This document shows positions 46,499 through 59,560 of a stretch of DNA of 64,000 nucleotides, piece after piece. Made by a program: the position numbers and the translations under genes. Numbering within the stretch: position 1 is the first letter of the stretch; every line of letters starts with the position of its first letter. Under the pieces are notes generated by a model. The model was not told the origin of the DNA. It made no database searches and saw only the letters and a program-made list of their open reading frames with translations. This stretch comes from Hyphomicrobiales bacterium. Lineage in GTDB: Bacteria > Pseudomonadota > Alphaproteobacteria > Rhizobiales > Rhodobiaceae. The stretch is taken from assembly GCA_002869065.1 (NCBI GenBank), contig PKTR01000002.1, forward strand, positions 558,001 to 622,000, in the 5' to 3' direction.

Positions 46499-46981
46499 CT
46501 AGCGGCTGCGCGGGAAGTCGGCGGCGATGAAGGCGACAAGATTCCAGCGCTCGGTCTCGCTGAGCGCGAGCTTGTAGGGCGGCATCGGCGAGCCGATCGG
46601 CTCGCCGCCCTCGCTGATCGCCCACATCAGAAACCCGTCGGAGAAATAGACGTCGTCGGAACCATCGGCGGCGCGATCGCTGCGGCGCAGGCTCGGCGGG
46701 CGCGGATCGGTGCTGCCCTCGCCATCACCGCGTCCCGACGGGCCGTGGCAGGTGGCGCAATAGTCGATGTAGAGCTGCGCGCCTTCCGCCAATGCCTGCG
46801 GGCCGGCGCTATACGGGTTCGCCATCGCAGAATAGGGCGTCGGCAGTCCGCTTGCGGCGAAGGTATCATGGCGCAGCGGGTTGTCGCGTAGCGATCCGGC
46901 GAAGGCGCCGGACGTCAAAGCGAGCGCTGCCATTGCCGCGACCACGGCAAAGATCCGCTCTCTGTTCCCTGCCCTGCGCAT
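46499..46981 (-). CDS. Secreted c-type cytochrome (single haem)
   Basis: 160 residues with a signal peptide (RIFAVVAAMAALALTSGAFAG). The haem-binding motif CATCH is at residues 75-79 (YCATCHG), and a likely axial Met lies in GSPMPPYK about 54 residues later. Segments QLYIDYCATCHGPSGRGDGEG and ERWNLVAFIAADF are typical of small class I cytochromes with the distal Met. A periplasmic electron-carrier role is expected; the partner is not identified here. The stop lies 51 bp before the membrane protein gene start, so they could be cotranscribed. Confidence 0.9.
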   Translation of the reverse strand: MRRAGNRERIFAVVAAMAALALTSGAFAGSLRDNPLRHDTFAASGLPTPYSAMANPYSAGPQALAEGAQLYIDYCATCHGPSGRGDGEGSTDPRPPSLRRSDRAADGSDDVYFSDGFLMWAISEGGEPIGSPMPPYKLALSETERWNLVAFIAADFPRSR

Positions 46982-47168
46982 CGTCGCTCATCCCTTGTCG
47001 CCCGTGATGCCGCGAAGCTAGCGCGCGTCTGCGAAGCGCGTGTGAATGCCGGCTGCAAGCTGCAAAAGAGTTGGCGCGCATTCAGCGCCGCTTCGCCCTC
47101 ACCTTTCATCAACCTTCCCGCGCCAGACTCGTACTTCCGAATCTCCCGCTTGCGTGCAAAAGGCCGCC

Positions 47169-48107
47169 ATGACCGCACCACTCATCATCGCCGCCCCCGA
47201 CGTGATGCTGGCGCTCGACGACTGGCTCGGCCATCTCGGCGATGAGCGGCGGCTGGCGGAAAAGACGCTGGATGCCTATGAGCGCGACGTGCGGCAGTTC
47301 CTGTCCTTCCTTGCCGGTCACCTTGGCGGCGCCCCCGCGCTTGCCGATATCGCCGATCTGAAGCCGCTCGATATCCGCGCCTATCTCGCACGACGCCGAC
47401 GAGGCGGGGCGGAAGCGCGCACGCTGGCGCGCGGGTTGGCCGGGGTGCGCTCGTTCTTTGCCTTCCTTGAGCGAAAGGGGCTCGCCAATGGCGCCGCCCT
47501 GAAGGCGGTGCGGGCGCCGAAACTGCCGAAGACGCTGCCGCGTCCGCTGCCGGCGTCCGCCGCGACGCGGCTGGTCGATGCCGACGAAGCTCTCGACGAG
47601 GAACCCTGGGTCGCCGCGCGCAACGCCGCCGTGCTCTGCCTGCTCTACGGCTCGGGCCTGCGCATTTCCGAAGCGCTCGGGCTGAAGCGTCGCGACGCGC
47701 CTTCATCCGGGGTCGACGCCATCCGCGTCACCGGCAAGGGCGGCAAGACGCGCGTCGTGCCTGTGCTGCCGGTGATCAACCGCGCGGTCGAAGACTATCT
47801 GCGGCTGTGCCCCTTCGCGCTCGATGCCGATGGCCCGCTATTCGTCGGCGTGCGCGGTCGTGCGCTGTCGCCACGCATCATCCAGCTTGCGGTGGAGCGC
47901 ATGCGCGGTGCGCTCGGCTTGGCCGAAACCGCGACACCGCACGCGCTGCGCCATTCCTTCGCCACCCACCTGCTGGCGGCCGGCGGCGATCTGCGCACCA
48001 TCCAGGAGCTGCTCGGCCATGCGAGCCTGTCGACCACGCAGATCTATACCGGCGTCGACGCGGCCCGCCTGCTCGACATCTATTCGAAGGCGCACCCGCG
48101 CGCCTGA
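47169..48107 (+). CDS. xerC: Tyrosine recombinase XerC
   Basis: 312 residues. It has an N-terminal SAM-like domain (LDDWLGHLGDERRLAEKTLDAYERDVRQFLSFL) and a C-terminal catalytic domain with YGSGLRISEALGLKRRD (catalytic Arg), GKGGKTRVVPVLPV (Lys), HALRHSFATHLLAAGGDLRTIQELLGHASLSTTQIYTGVD (His, Arg, His and Tyr nucleophile). XerC resolves chromosome dimers at dif with XerD during division. The ATG at 47169 is the usual place; an upstream frame adds 41 residues without similarity. It starts divergent from the cytochrome gene. Confidence 0.96.
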   Translation: MTAPLIIAAPDVMLALDDWLGHLGDERRLAEKTLDAYERDVRQFLSFLAGHLGGAPALADIADLKPLDIRAYLARRRRGGAEARTLARGLAGVRSFFAFLERKGLANGAALKAVRAPKLPKTLPRPLPASAATRLVDADEALDEEPWVAARNAAVLCLLYGSGLRISEALGLKRRDAPSSGVDAIRVTGKGGKTRVVPVLPVINRAVEDYLRLCPFALDADGPLFVGVRGRALSPRIIQLAVERMRGALGLAETATPHALRHSFATHLLAAGGDLRTIQELLGHASLSTTQIYTGVDAARLLDIYSKAHPRA

Positions 48108-48210
48108 GGCGCGGCGCGGCACGCTCATCGTTGGCCCCGAAAATGCCGTGGTTTCGGCGATGCTTGGCGTTGTGTTACGCTTTTTGCGGGAAAGAGGAGG
48201 AAACGGGTCG

Positions 48211-48642
48211 ATGCTGAGGGCGGTTCGCGCGGCCACCGCAAGGCTGTTCGTTGTTACCGGGATGATTGCCGGGACGGCGGGTGCGGTTCTGGCCGAAGAA
48301 GACTGCGTACCCTCCAGCGAAGCCGGGACCTGGGTCAATCCGTCGGCCAAGGTGCGGGAACTTTCCTCCATCGAACTGGAATATTTCTGCCCCGAAGATC
48401 CAGTCTACGGCGCCTGGCGCATGCGCATGAAGACGCGCTGCCATCCACGCGATTGCAGCTGGGGCTGGACGCGGGCGGAGCGCCGCAGCGTCACCACCTT
48501 CCTCGGGAGTTTCCAGGGCTTCTACACGACCTCCTTCGTCAAACTCGACGTGATGGGCGGGCGCATGTCGGTCGAGGTCGAGAACCGCTCGCTTTCGACC
48601 ACCATCGACGGCATTAAGCGCTATATGCTGATGCGCAAATAG
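48211..48642 (+). CDS. Small secreted protein of unknown function
   Basis: 143 residues from the ATG at 48211 with a strong GAGGAGG ribosome binding site. Signal peptide: MLRAVRAATARLFVVTGMIAGTAGAVLAEED. The mature part has paired cysteines and the motif CHPRDCSWGWTRAERR, then TTFLGSFQGFYTTSFVKLDVMGGRMSVEVENR, a compact beta-rich domain. No family named. It lies between xerC and lysE-like genes, all rightward, 103 bp after xerC. Confidence 0.7.
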   Translation: MLRAVRAATARLFVVTGMIAGTAGAVLAEEDCVPSSEAGTWVNPSAKVRELSSIELEYFCPEDPVYGAWRMRMKTRCHPRDCSWGWTRAERRSVTTFLGSFQGFYTTSFVKLDVMGGRMSVEVENRSLSTTIDGIKRYMLMRK

Positions 48643-48729
48643 GCCGCGCCCGAACCGTCAGATCGCGCCTTGCCGCGTACCCGTCCCGGCGGGCATGCTC
48701 TCGGCATCTGTCACCTGCACGCGCGGAGA

Positions 48730-49374
48730 ATGCCGATGGGCTGGTCGCAAATTTCGGCTTTCATTCTGGTCGCCACCCTTTTGACGATGTCGCCGGGTCC
48801 GAACGGGCTCCTGGTCGCCAAGACCGTTCCCACCTCGGGCAAGGCCGCCGGTTTTGCCAATGTCGGCGGCATCCTGACCGGCTTTTATCTGCACGGCACG
48901 CTGTCGATCCTCGGTATTTCGGTCATTCTGGTGAAATCGGCCACCGCTTTTGCGATCGTCAAATACCTCGGCGCGGCCTATCTGTGCTGGATCGGGCTGA
49001 AGGCGCTCTGGGCCGCTTATCAGGGCGTTGAGCCGGCGGCGCGGGTGACCGGCTCCGACAGGCGGCGGACTCTTGGGGCGGCCTATCTCGAAGGGCTGAT
49101 GACCAACGCGCTCAACCCGAAGGTCTCGATGTTCTATCTCGCCGCCTTCCCGCAATTCCTGACGCTGGAGACCAACACGCCGGGCGCCGCCGCCCTGCTC
49201 GTCTTCCTGCATTCGGCGATCGCCGCGCTGTGGTTCGGCGCCATGATCCTGCTGTTCTCGCGGCTGACACGCTTTGCCTCAAGCGGACGCTTCCAGCGCT
49301 GGCTTAAGGGCTTCACCGGCATCGTCTTCCTCGGCTTCGGCGCGAAACTCGCGACCTACCGCGTCGCCTCCTGA
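48730..49374 (+). CDS. LysE/RhtB-family amino-acid exporter
   Basis: 214 residues from the ATG at 48730 (an ATG two codons on is equally good). About six hydrophobic segments, with the LysE-family signature SPGPNGLLVAKTVPTSGKAAGFANVGGILTGFYLHGTLSILG and FVLGLMTNALNPKVSMFYLAAFPQFL. These transporters export amino acids or homoserine-type molecules across the inner membrane. The specific substrate is not predictable. A strong terminator follows. Confidence 0.9.
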   Translation: MPMGWSQISAFILVATLLTMSPGPNGLLVAKTVPTSGKAAGFANVGGILTGFYLHGTLSILGISVILVKSATAFAIVKYLGAAYLCWIGLKALWAAYQGVEPAARVTGSDRRRTLGAAYLEGLMTNALNPKVSMFYLAAFPQFLTLETNTPGAAALLVFLHSAIAALWFGAMILLFSRLTRFASSGRFQRWLKGFTGIVFLGFGAKLATYRVAS

Positions 49375-49390
49375 CCACGCCGCGCAATGA

Positions 49391-49429
49391 AAAACCCGGC
49401 GCTCGCAAGGAACGCCGGGTTGTTTTTTG
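49391..49429 (+). terminator. Rho-independent terminator after the LysE-like gene
   Basis: Stem AACCCGGCG (49393-49401) / CGCCGGGTT (49413-49421) with an 11-nt loop followed by GTTTTTTG. It lies between the rightward LysE-like gene and the leftward lpd, whose stop is at 49478. Confidence 0.88.
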
Positions 49430-49477
49430 CGCGAGTTCTTATCCAAAAACCGGTTCCCACTTTTTGGGAACGCGCGA

Positions 49478-50887
49478 CTAGATATGTATCGGCCGCTTGT
49501 CGACGGCGAGTGCGGCTTCCTTGACGGCTTCCGACAGGGTCGGATGGGCGTGGCAGGTACGCGCCAGATCCTCGGCCGAGCCGCCGAATTCCATCAGCAC
49601 CGCCGCCTCGTGGATCATCTCGCCGGCGACCGGGCCGATGATGTGAACGCCAAGCACGCGGTCGGTGGTCTTGTCGGCGAGCACCTTGACGAAGCCTTCC
49701 GAGGCGCCCATCGCCTTGGCGCGACCGTTGGCGGTGAAGGGGAACTTGCCGACATTGTAGGCGATGCCGGCGTCCTTCAGCTCTTCCTCGGTCTTGCCGA
49801 CGGAGGCGACTTCCGGCGTCGTGTACACCACGCCCGGGATGATGTCGTAATTGACGTGACCGGCCTGACCGGCAAGCCGCTCGGCCAGCGCCACGCCCTC
49901 TTCCTCGGCCTTGTGGGCGAGCATCGGGCCGGCGATCACGTCGCCGATGGCGTAGATGTCCTCGGCACTGGTCTTGAAGTGCGCGTCGGTCTTGACCCGG
50001 CCGCGGTCATCGAGTTCGACGCCGACATTCTCCAGTCCGAGATTGTCGGTGTGCGGACGGCGGCCGATGGCGATCAGCGCGACGTCGGCCTCGATGGTCT
50101 CGGCAGCCGCTTCGCCGGCGGCCGGCTCGACAGTGATCGAAAGCCGCTTGCCCGACTTGTCGATGCCGTCGACCTTGGAGGACAGCTTGAAGTTCATGCC
50201 CTGCTTTTTCAGCATGCGCTGGAACTGCTTGGCGACGTCGCCATCCATGCCGGGCAGGATGCGGTCGAGGAACTCGACAACGGTGACTTCGGCGCCAAGC
50301 CGGCGCCACACCGAACCGAGCTCGAGGCCGATGACGCCGGCGCCGACGACGACGAGGTGCTTCGGCACCTTGGTCAGCTCGAGCGCGCCGGTCGAGGTCA
50401 CGACCCGGGTTTCGTCGATCTCGATGCCCGGCAGGTTGGCGCTGTCGGAGCCGGTCGCGATCACGATCGCCTTGGTCGCAAGGATCTGGCTCGAGCCGTC
50501 CTCGGCCATCACCTCGACCTGACCCTTGGCGAGGATCTTGCCGGTGCCGTGGAACGGCGTGATCTTGTTCTTCTTGAACAGGTAGTCGATGCCCTGAACG
50601 TTGCCGTCGATGGTCGCCTGCTTGTGCGCCATCATGGCCGGCAGGTCGAGCTTCGGCTTCGCCACCTTGATGCCGAAGCCGGCGAAGGAATGGCCCGCCT
50701 CCTCGAACAGCTCGGAGGTATGCAGCAGCGCCTTCGAAGGAATGCAGCCGACATTGAGGCAGGTGCCGCCATGGGTCTTGCGCTTTTCGACGACGGCGAC
50801 CTTCATGCCGAGCTGGGCGGCGCGAATGGCGCAGACATAGCCGCCAGGGCCGGTTCCGATGACGACGAGATCGTAAGTGTCGGCCAT
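49478..50887 (-). CDS. lpdA: Dihydrolipoyl dehydrogenase (E3)
   Basis: 469 residues from the ATG at 50887. The FAD-binding [17 protein letters not shown] motif, the redox-active disulfide C43/C48 in [13 protein letters not shown], the NAD site [26 protein letters not shown] and the C-terminal HAHPTLSE with the active His are all present. It reoxidises the lipoyl arms of the 2-oxoglutarate dehydrogenase complex encoded just upstream. It is the last gene of the leftward mdh-sucC-sucD-odhA-odhB-lpd order typical of Hyphomicrobiales. Confidence 0.97.
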   Translation of the reverse strand: MADTYDLVVIGTGPGGYVCAIRAAQLGMKVAVVEKRKTHGGTCLNVGCIPSKALLHTSELFEEAGHSFAGFGIKVAKPKLDLPAMMAHKQATIDGNVQGIDYLFKKNKITPFHGTGKILAKGQVEVMAEDGSSQILATKAIVIATGSDSANLPGIEIDETRVVTSTGALELTKVPKHLVVVGAGVIGLELGSVWRRLGAEVTVVEFLDRILPGMDGDVAKQFQRMLKKQGMNFKLSSKVDGIDKSGKRLSITVEPAAGEAAAETIEADVALIAIGRRPHTDNLGLENVGVELDDRGRVKTDAHFKTSAEDIYAIGDVIAGPMLAHKAEEEGVALAERLAGQAGHVNYDIIPGVVYTTPEVASVGKTEEELKDAGIAYNVGKFPFTANGRAKAMGASEGFVKVLADKTTDRVLGVHIIGPVAGEMIHEAAVLMEFGGSAEDLARTCHAHPTLSEAVKEAALAVDKRPIHI

Positions 50888-50960
50888 GATTGTGCTCTCC
50901 GACTTCCTTTTGGTACGTGCGGGCTTCGATTTGTTCGGGCGGTAGCGGACGGAGCTCGAC

Positions 50961-52196
50961 CTAGAGGTCGAGCACCAGGCGCTGCGGATCCTCGATCGCT
51001 TCCTTGATGCGCACCAGGAAGGTGACGGCTTCCTTGCCGTCGACGACCCGGTGGTCATAGGAGTGGGCGAGATACATCATCGGGCGGGCGACGATGTCGC
51101 CACCGCGCACGACCGGGCGCTGCTCGATGCGGTGCATGCCGAGAATGCCCGACTGCGGCGCGTTGAGGATCGGCGTCGACATCAGCGAGCCGTAGACGCC
51201 ACCGTTCGAGATGGTGAAGGTGCCGCCCTGCATCTCGTCGATGCCGAGCTTGCCGTCACGGGCGCGGCGGCCGAAATCGGCGATCTGTTTCTCGATGTCG
51301 GCGATCGACATCTCGTCGGCATCGCGCACCACCGGCACGACGAGGCCCTTCTCGGTGCCGACCGCGACGCCGATATGGTAGTAATTCTTGAACACCAGAT
51401 CGGTGCCGTCGATCTCGGCATTGACCGCGGGCACGTCCTTCAGCGCCTGCACGACGGCCTTCACGAAGAAGCCCATGAAGCCGAGCTTGACGCCGTGCTT
51501 CTTCTCGAACAGGTCCTTGTACTGCTTGCGCAGATCCATCACGGCGCCCATGTCGACGTCGTTGAACGTGGTCAGCATGGCGGCCGTGTTCTGCGCGTCC
51601 TTCAGCCGGCGGGCGATGGTCTGGCGCAGCTTGGTCATGCGCACGCGCTCTTCGCGCTCCTCGTCAGCCGGGGCGGACGGGGCGCGCACGGTGACCGGGG
51701 TCGGCGCAGGCGCCGTGGTCATCGCGACAGCCGGCGCGGCAGCGGGCTTGGAACCGGCCGCGAGCACGTCTTCCTTCAGCACCTGACCGCGCTTGCCGGA
51801 ACCGGCGACGTCGGCGGCATCCATGCCCTTTTCTTCCAAGAGCTTCTTTGCTGCCGGAGACGGCGGCATGTCGGAGCCGGCTTCAGCCTTGGCTGGTGCG
51901 GCGGCAGCGGCGGCCGGTTCGGCCTTCGCAGTCGGCGCAGACGCGGCAACGGCGCCGGAGCCTTCGCCCAGCATGCCGAGCAGGGCGCCGACCTCGACCG
52001 TCTCGCCGTCCCCGACGATGATCTCGGCCAGCACGCCGGCGCTCGGCGCGGGCACTTCGATGGTGACCTTGTCGGTCTCGAGCTCAACCAGCGGCTCGTC
52101 GGCGGCAACGGCGTCGCCCGGCTTCTTGAACCATTGCGCGATCGTGGCTTCGGAAACCGACTCGCCAAGGGTCGGAACGCGGATCTCGGTGGCCAT
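50961..52196 (-). CDS. odhB: 2-oxoglutarate dehydrogenase E2 (dihydrolipoyl succinyltransferase)
   Basis: 411 residues from the ATG at 52196. One N-terminal lipoyl domain with lipoyl lysine K43 in [18 protein letters not shown], an Ala/Pro-rich linker, a short E1/E3-binding domain ([35 protein letters not shown]) and the catalytic core with [13 protein letters not shown]. The core carries out succinyl transfer to CoA. It follows odhA at 52 bp and precedes lpd. Confidence 0.96.
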   Translation of the reverse strand: MATEIRVPTLGESVSEATIAQWFKKPGDAVAADEPLVELETDKVTIEVPAPSAGVLAEIIVGDGETVEVGALLGMLGEGSGAVAASAPTAKAEPAAAAAAPAKAEAGSDMPPSPAAKKLLEEKGMDAADVAGSGKRGQVLKEDVLAAGSKPAAAPAVAMTTAPAPTPVTVRAPSAPADEEREERVRMTKLRQTIARRLKDAQNTAAMLTTFNDVDMGAVMDLRKQYKDLFEKKHGVKLGFMGFFVKAVVQALKDVPAVNAEIDGTDLVFKNYYHIGVAVGTEKGLVVPVVRDADEMSIADIEKQIADFGRRARDGKLGIDEMQGGTFTISNGGVYGSLMSTPILNAPQSGILGMHRIEQRPVVRGGDIVARPMMYLAHSYDHRVVDGKEAVTFLVRIKEAIEDPQRLVLDL

Positions 52197-52247
52197 GGTT
52201 TTCGTTGTCCTCAAATCTTGGCCGGCGATACCACCGGCATCGTCGGG

Positions 52248-55208
52248 TTATTCGGCGAAGGCTTCGTCGAGGAAAGCCTGCAGCTGGGAGAGATGCTTCG
52301 ACATCAGGCCGGTTGCGGTCGAGGCGGATGCCGGACGGCCGGCGTAGCGCGGCCGCTCGTGGGTCGCACCGATCTGCTGCAGCACCCACTCGATGTAGGG
52401 CTGCACGAAGCTCCACGAGCCCATGTTGCCCGGCTCTTCCTGACACCACACCATGTCGGCGAAGCGGAAGCGGAGCAGCTCGGTGAGCAGCGCCTTGGTC
52501 GGGAACGGGTAGAGCTGCTCGATGCGCAGCAGGTAGACGTCGTTGATGCCGCGCTTCTCGCGTTCCTCGAAGAGGTCGTAATAGACCTTGCCGGAGCACA
52601 TCACGACGCGGCGGATCATGTCGTCGGGGACGAGCTTGATGCCCTCCTCGTCGGGATGCCGCTCGGCGTCGTCCCACAACACGCGGTGGAAGCTCGATTC
52701 CTCGGCAAACTCCTCGAGATACGACACGCAGCGCTTGTGGCGCAGCAGCGATTTCGGCGTCATCAGAATGAGCGGCTTGCGGAAGTCGCGGGTCAGCTGG
52801 CGGCGCAGGATGTGATAGTAGTTCGCCGGCGTCGAGCAGTTGGCGACCTGCATGTTGTCTTCGGCGCAAAGCTGCAGATAGCGCTCCAGACGGGCCGAGG
52901 AATGCTCCGGTCCCTGCCCCTCATAGCCGTGCGGCAGGAGGCAGACGAGGCCCGACATGCGCAGCCATTTGCGCTCGCCCGACGAGATGAACTGGTCGAA
53001 GACGACCTGGGCGCCGTTGGCGAAGTCGCCGAACTGGGCTTCCCAAAGTGTCAGCGCGTTCGGCTCGGCCAGCGAATAGCCGTATTCGAAGCCGAGCACG
53101 GCCTCTTCCGACAGCATCGAGTTGATGACCTCGTAGCGGGCGGTTTCCGACGCGAAGTTGTCGAGCGGAGTGTAACGCTCGCCGGTATCCTGTTCGTGGA
53201 TCACCGAATGGCGCTGCGAGAAGGTGCCGCGTTCGACGTCCTGGCCGGAGAGGCGGATGGCGTGCCCGTCCTTCATCAGCGTCGCGAAGGCGAGTGCCTC
53301 GGCCGTCGCCCAGTCGATGTTCTTGCCGGCGTCGATCGCCTTGCGGCGATTGCCCATGAAGCGCTGGATCGTGCGGTGCGCCTTGAAGCCTTCGGGAATG
53401 TCGGTCAGCGTGTGGCCGATCTCGACGAGCTGATCGAGCTCGACTCCGGTGCGGCCGCGACGCGGATCGTCGTAACTGCCGGCCTGGCGCATGCCGACCC
53501 AGCGGCCGTCGAGCCAGTCCGCCTTGTTCGGGCGGTAAGCCTGGCCGGCCTCGAATTCCTCGTCGAGCCTGGCGCGCCAGGCGGCCTTCATCTCGTCGAC
53601 CTCTTCGGCCGAAATCAGGCCTTCGGCCACCAGCTTGTCGGAATAGATCTGCAGCGTGGTCGGGTGCTGGCGGATCTTCTGATACATGATCGGCTGGGTA
53701 AACGCCGGCTCGTCGCCCTCGTTGTGGCCGAAGCGGCGGTAGCAGAACATGTCGATGACCACCGGCTTGTGGAACAGCTGGCGGAACTCGGTGGCGACCT
53801 TGGCGGCGTAGACGACGGCTTCCGGATCGTCACCGTTGACGTGGAAGATCGGCGCTTCGATCATCTTCGCGGCGTCGGACGGATAGGGCGACGAGCGCGA
53901 GAAGATCGGATTGGTGGTAAAGCCGATCTGGTTGTTGATGATGACGTGGATCGAGCCGCCGGTGCGGTGACCCTTGAGGCCGGAAAGGCCGAAGCATTCG
54001 GTCACCACGCCCTGGCCGGCAAAGGCGGCGTCGCCGTGCAGGATCAGCGGCATGACGGAGCCGCGATCGAGCTTGTCGCCGTGCTGCTCCTGCTTGGCGC
54101 GGGCCTTGCCGAGCACCACCGGATCGACGATTTCCAGATGCGACGGGTTGGCGGTCAGCGACAGGTGCACCTTGTTGCCGTCGAACTCACGATCCGACGA
54201 GGCACCGAGGTGATACTTCACGTCGCCCGAACCCTCGACGTCGTCGGGGTGGTAGGATCCGCCCTTGAACTCGTGGAAGATCGCGCGGTGCGGCTTTGCC
54301 ATCACCTGGGCGAGCACGTTGAGGCGGCCGCGGTGGGCCATGCCGAGAACGATTTCCTTCACGCCGAGATGGCCGCCGCGCTTGATGATCTGCTCAAGCG
54401 CCGGGATCACCGATTCCGCGCCGTCGAGACCGAAGCGCTTGGTGCCGGTGTATTTGATGTCGATGAAGCGCTCGAAACCCTCGGCTTCGATCAGCTTGTT
54501 GAGGATCGCCTTCTTGCCCATGTCGGTGAAGGCGACGCCCTTGTCCGGGCCCTCGATGCGCTCCTGGATCCAGCTCTTCTGCTCGGGCGAGGAGATGTGC
54601 ATGAACTCGACCGCGAAGGTCGAGCAATAGGTGCGCTTGAGGATCGCGATCATCTCCGGGATGGTCGCGAATTCCAGACCGAGCACGTAGTCGAGGAAGA
54701 TCTTGCGGTCGTAGTCGGCCTCGGTGAAGCCGTAGCTCTTCGGATCGAGTTCCTCGTGCTGGGTCGCTTCGCGCAGATTGAGCGGATCCAGGTCGGCCTG
54801 CAGATGACCGCGGATACGGTAGGCACGGATCATCATCAGCGCGCGAATGGAGTCGCGCGTGGCCTGCTGCACGTCGTGGTCGGAAAGTTCGACGCCGCGC
54901 GTCTGCGCCTTGGAGCGGACCTTTTCGCCGAGGTCCTTTTCCACCGCGCCCCAATTGCCGTCGAAGGCGGAGATCAGCTCACCATTGGTCGCCGGCGGCC
55001 AGTCGGTGCGTTCCCATGACGGGCCCGACGCCTCCTTCAGGACGCTGCCGCGCTCATCTTTCAGATCGGCAAAAAAATCCCGCCACTCCTCGTCGAGGGA
55101 GGCGGGCTCGTCCTGGTAACGGGCATAGAGTTCTTCGAGATAGGAAGCGTTGCCGCCGTAAAGGAACGACGTCAACGCGAAGGCCTTGTTCGCGTCCTGG
55201 CGTGGCAT
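52248..55208 (-). CDS. sucA: 2-oxoglutarate dehydrogenase E1 component
   Basis: 986 residues, the typical E1o length. N-terminus MPRQDANKAFALTSFLYGGNASYLEELYARYQDEPASLDEEWRDFF; the thiamine-diphosphate region includes LGMAHRGRLNVLAQVMAKPHRAIFHEFKGG and HGDAAFAGQGVVTECFGLSGLKGHRTGGSIHVIINNQIGFTT, then GDDPEAVVYAAKVATEFRQLF. It decarboxylates 2-oxoglutarate and passes succinyl to E2. A very long antisense open frame (about 51051-55019) covers it and is only a codon-bias shadow. Gap to sucD about 150 bp. Confidence 0.98.
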   Translation of the reverse strand: MPRQDANKAFALTSFLYGGNASYLEELYARYQDEPASLDEEWRDFFADLKDERGSVLKEASGPSWERTDWPPATNGELISAFDGNWGAVEKDLGEKVRSKAQTRGVELSDHDVQQATRDSIRALMMIRAYRIRGHLQADLDPLNLREATQHEELDPKSYGFTEADYDRKIFLDYVLGLEFATIPEMIAILKRTYCSTFAVEFMHISSPEQKSWIQERIEGPDKGVAFTDMGKKAILNKLIEAEGFERFIDIKYTGTKRFGLDGAESVIPALEQIIKRGGHLGVKEIVLGMAHRGRLNVLAQVMAKPHRAIFHEFKGGSYHPDDVEGSGDVKYHLGASSDREFDGNKVHLSLTANPSHLEIVDPVVLGKARAKQEQHGDKLDRGSVMPLILHGDAAFAGQGVVTECFGLSGLKGHRTGGSIHVIINNQIGFTTNPIFSRSSPYPSDAAKMIEAPIFHVNGDDPEAVVYAAKVATEFRQLFHKPVVIDMFCYRRFGHNEGDEPAFTQPIMYQKIRQHPTTLQIYSDKLVAEGLISAEEVDEMKAAWRARLDEEFEAGQAYRPNKADWLDGRWVGMRQAGSYDDPRRGRTGVELDQLVEIGHTLTDIPEGFKAHRTIQRFMGNRRKAIDAGKNIDWATAEALAFATLMKDGHAIRLSGQDVERGTFSQRHSVIHEQDTGERYTPLDNFASETARYEVINSMLSEEAVLGFEYGYSLAEPNALTLWEAQFGDFANGAQVVFDQFISSGERKWLRMSGLVCLLPHGYEGQGPEHSSARLERYLQLCAEDNMQVANCSTPANYYHILRRQLTRDFRKPLILMTPKSLLRHKRCVSYLEEFAEESSFHRVLWDDAERHPDEEGIKLVPDDMIRRVVMCSGKVYYDLFEEREKRGINDVYLLRIEQLYPFPTKALLTELLRFRFADMVWCQEEPGNMGSWSFVQPYIEWVLQQIGATHERPRYAGRPASASTATGLMSKHLSQLQAFLDEAFAE

Positions 55209-55354
55209 CTCTCGTCCGGCGGGGTCGCGCCCCGCCCCATGTTACGGCCACGGCCCCATGCCGTGCCCTTTCCTGTATCAGCGGCGCACACCCCTTTGCG
55301 CGCCGCAGATCAGTATAACCCCGTAATGTCGCCAAAAGGTTGACCGCAATGCGG

Positions 55355-56259
55355 TCAGCCCTTCAGCACCTCGACCAGGGTCTTGCCGAGCTTGGCCGGC
55401 GACGGCGAGACGACGATACCCGCCGCTTCCATCGCCGCGATCTTGTCCTCGGCGCCGCCCTTGCCGCCGGAGATCACCGCACCGGCATGGCCCATGGTGC
55501 GGCCCGGAGGTGCGGTACGGCCGGCGATGAAGCCGACCATCGGCTTCTTGCGACCCTTCTTGGCCTCATCGGCGATGAACTGGGCAGCTTCCTCTTCGGC
55601 CGAGCCGCCGATCTCGCCGATCATGATGATCGACTCGGTGGCGTCGTCGGCGAGGAACATTTCCAGCATGTCGATGAACTCGGTGCCCTTGACCGGGTCG
55701 CCGCCGATGCCGACAGCGGTGGTCTGGCCGAGGCCTTCATTGGTGGTCTGGAAGACCGCCTCGTAGGTCAGCGTGCCGGAGCGCGAGACGATGCCGACAT
55801 TGCCCTTGGAGAAGATCGAGCCCGGCATGATGCCGATCTTGCATTCTTCCGGCGTCAGAACGCCCGGGCAGTTGGGGCCGAGCAGGCGGGACTTGGAGCC
55901 TTCGAGCTTGCGCTTGACGTTGACCATGTCCATCACCGGAATGCCTTCGGTGATGCAGACGATGAGCGGGATTTCCGCCTCGATCGCCTCGATGATCGCC
56001 GCGCCGGCGCCTGCCGGCGGGACATAGACCACGGACGCGTTGGCGCCGGTCTTTTCCTTGCCCTCGGCAACGGAGGCGAAGATCGGCAGCTCGGCGCCGC
56101 CCTCGACGTCGCCCCAGGTCTGGCCACCCTTCTTGGGATGAATGCCGCCGACCATCTGGGTGCCGTAATAGGCGAGCGCCTGTTCGGTGTGGAAGGTGCC
56201 GGTCTTGCCGGTCAGTCCTTGGACGAGGACCTTGGTGTCTTTGTTGACCAGAATGGACA

Positions 56260-56260
<1 letters not shown>
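55355..56260 (-). CDS. sucD: Succinyl-CoA synthetase alpha subunit
   Basis: 301 residues. The CoA-binding N-terminus ([45 protein letters not shown]), [20 protein letters not shown], and the phosphohistidine site in [19 protein letters not shown] are conserved. With SucC it converts succinyl-CoA to succinate with ATP or GTP formation. The start shares a single base with the sucC stop at 56260, a TAATG-type overlap showing coupling. Confidence 0.97.
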
Positions 56261-57459
<1,199 letters not shown>

Positions 57460-57509
57460 CCGTTGCGTTCCTCGTCAGCAGGAATGTCCGTCGGGACGGT
57501 TCAGCGAAA

Positions 57510-58780
<1,271 letters not shown>

Positions 58781-59560
58781 TCAGCCAATCCGGGTCTGCA
58801 GGATGAGTGCGGGCATCGTGTCCGTCGCCTCGGCGATGAAGAACCGGTCGCGGCCAGTCCGTTTCGCCTGGTAAAGTGCAACGTCGGCGAGCTTCATGGT
58901 TTTTTCGAGGGATTCGCCCTCGATATGGACGGCGCCGCCGATGCTGATGGTCAATTCAAGCTCATGACCCGCAATCACCTTGCCGCTGCGGCGCATGCCA
59001 TCGCAGAGCTGGGCGGCGGCGTCGGCGGCCTCCTTCTCGCGGGCGCCGGGCAGGAAGATGCCGAACTCCTCGCCGCCGAGCCGGCCGATAATGGCGTCGT
59101 AGCTGACATGGTTGGACAGCACCTCGGCGATGGTCTTCAACGCCTCGTCGCCGATGTCGTGGCCGTAGGTGTCATTGATCGCCTTGAAGTGGTCGGCGTC
59201 GACCATCAGAAACGATCCCCCGTCTGACAGCCGGTCGCGGATCTGACCAAGCAGATAGGCCCGCGTCAGCACGCCGGTCAGGGTGTCGAGGCGGACATAG
59301 GCATCGACCTTCTCGATGGTCTGGGTGAGCAGGCGCAGGATGCTGAGGGAAAACACCGAAATCGGTGGCGCGATGAAAAGCGGGATCAGGGCACCGATTG
59401 CCAGCACCAACCAGAACCCCTTGCCAGACGCCCCGGTGTAACTCATGGCGACCGCAAGCACCGTAACCGGCGAGGCCACCGAGATCGCGGTGATGACGAT
59501 CGTCATCAGCCAGACCTCCCGGTTGGAGCGAATTTTCAGCTTCTGCAGGATCCAGTCCAT
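58781..59560 (-). CDS. Diguanylate cyclase (GGDEF domain, two membrane helices)
   Basis: 259 residues from the ATG at 59560. Two hydrophobic segments (about residues 17-40 and 48-72) form a small membrane anchor with no visible sensor. The GGDEF domain follows: LDTLTGVLTRAYLLGQIRDRL, FLMVDADHFKAINDTYGHDIGDEALK and GGEEF at 162-166 (the active form), ending VALYQAKRTGRDRFF. It makes cyclic di-GMP from two GTP. The inhibitory RxxD site is not evident. It lies between zapE and mdh, leftward. Confidence 0.9.
   Translation of the reverse strand: MDWILQKLKIRSNREVWLMTIVITAISVASPVTVLAVAMSYTGASGKGFWLVLAIGALIPLFIAPPISVFSLSILRLLTQTIEKVDAYVRLDTLTGVLTRAYLLGQIRDRLSDGGSFLMVDADHFKAINDTYGHDIGDEALKTIAEVLSNHVSYDAIIGRLGGEEFGIFLPGAREKEAADAAAQLCDGMRRSGKVIAGHELELTISIGGAVHIEGESLEKTMKLADVALYQAKRTGRDRFFIAEATDTMPALILQTRIG

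Noticed and set aside
51051-55019. Very long (over 1,300-codon) plus-strand open frame opposite odhA/odhB
   Set aside because: The minus strand encodes unmistakable E1 and E2 proteins; the antisense frame is an artefact of high-GC codon bias and has no family character.
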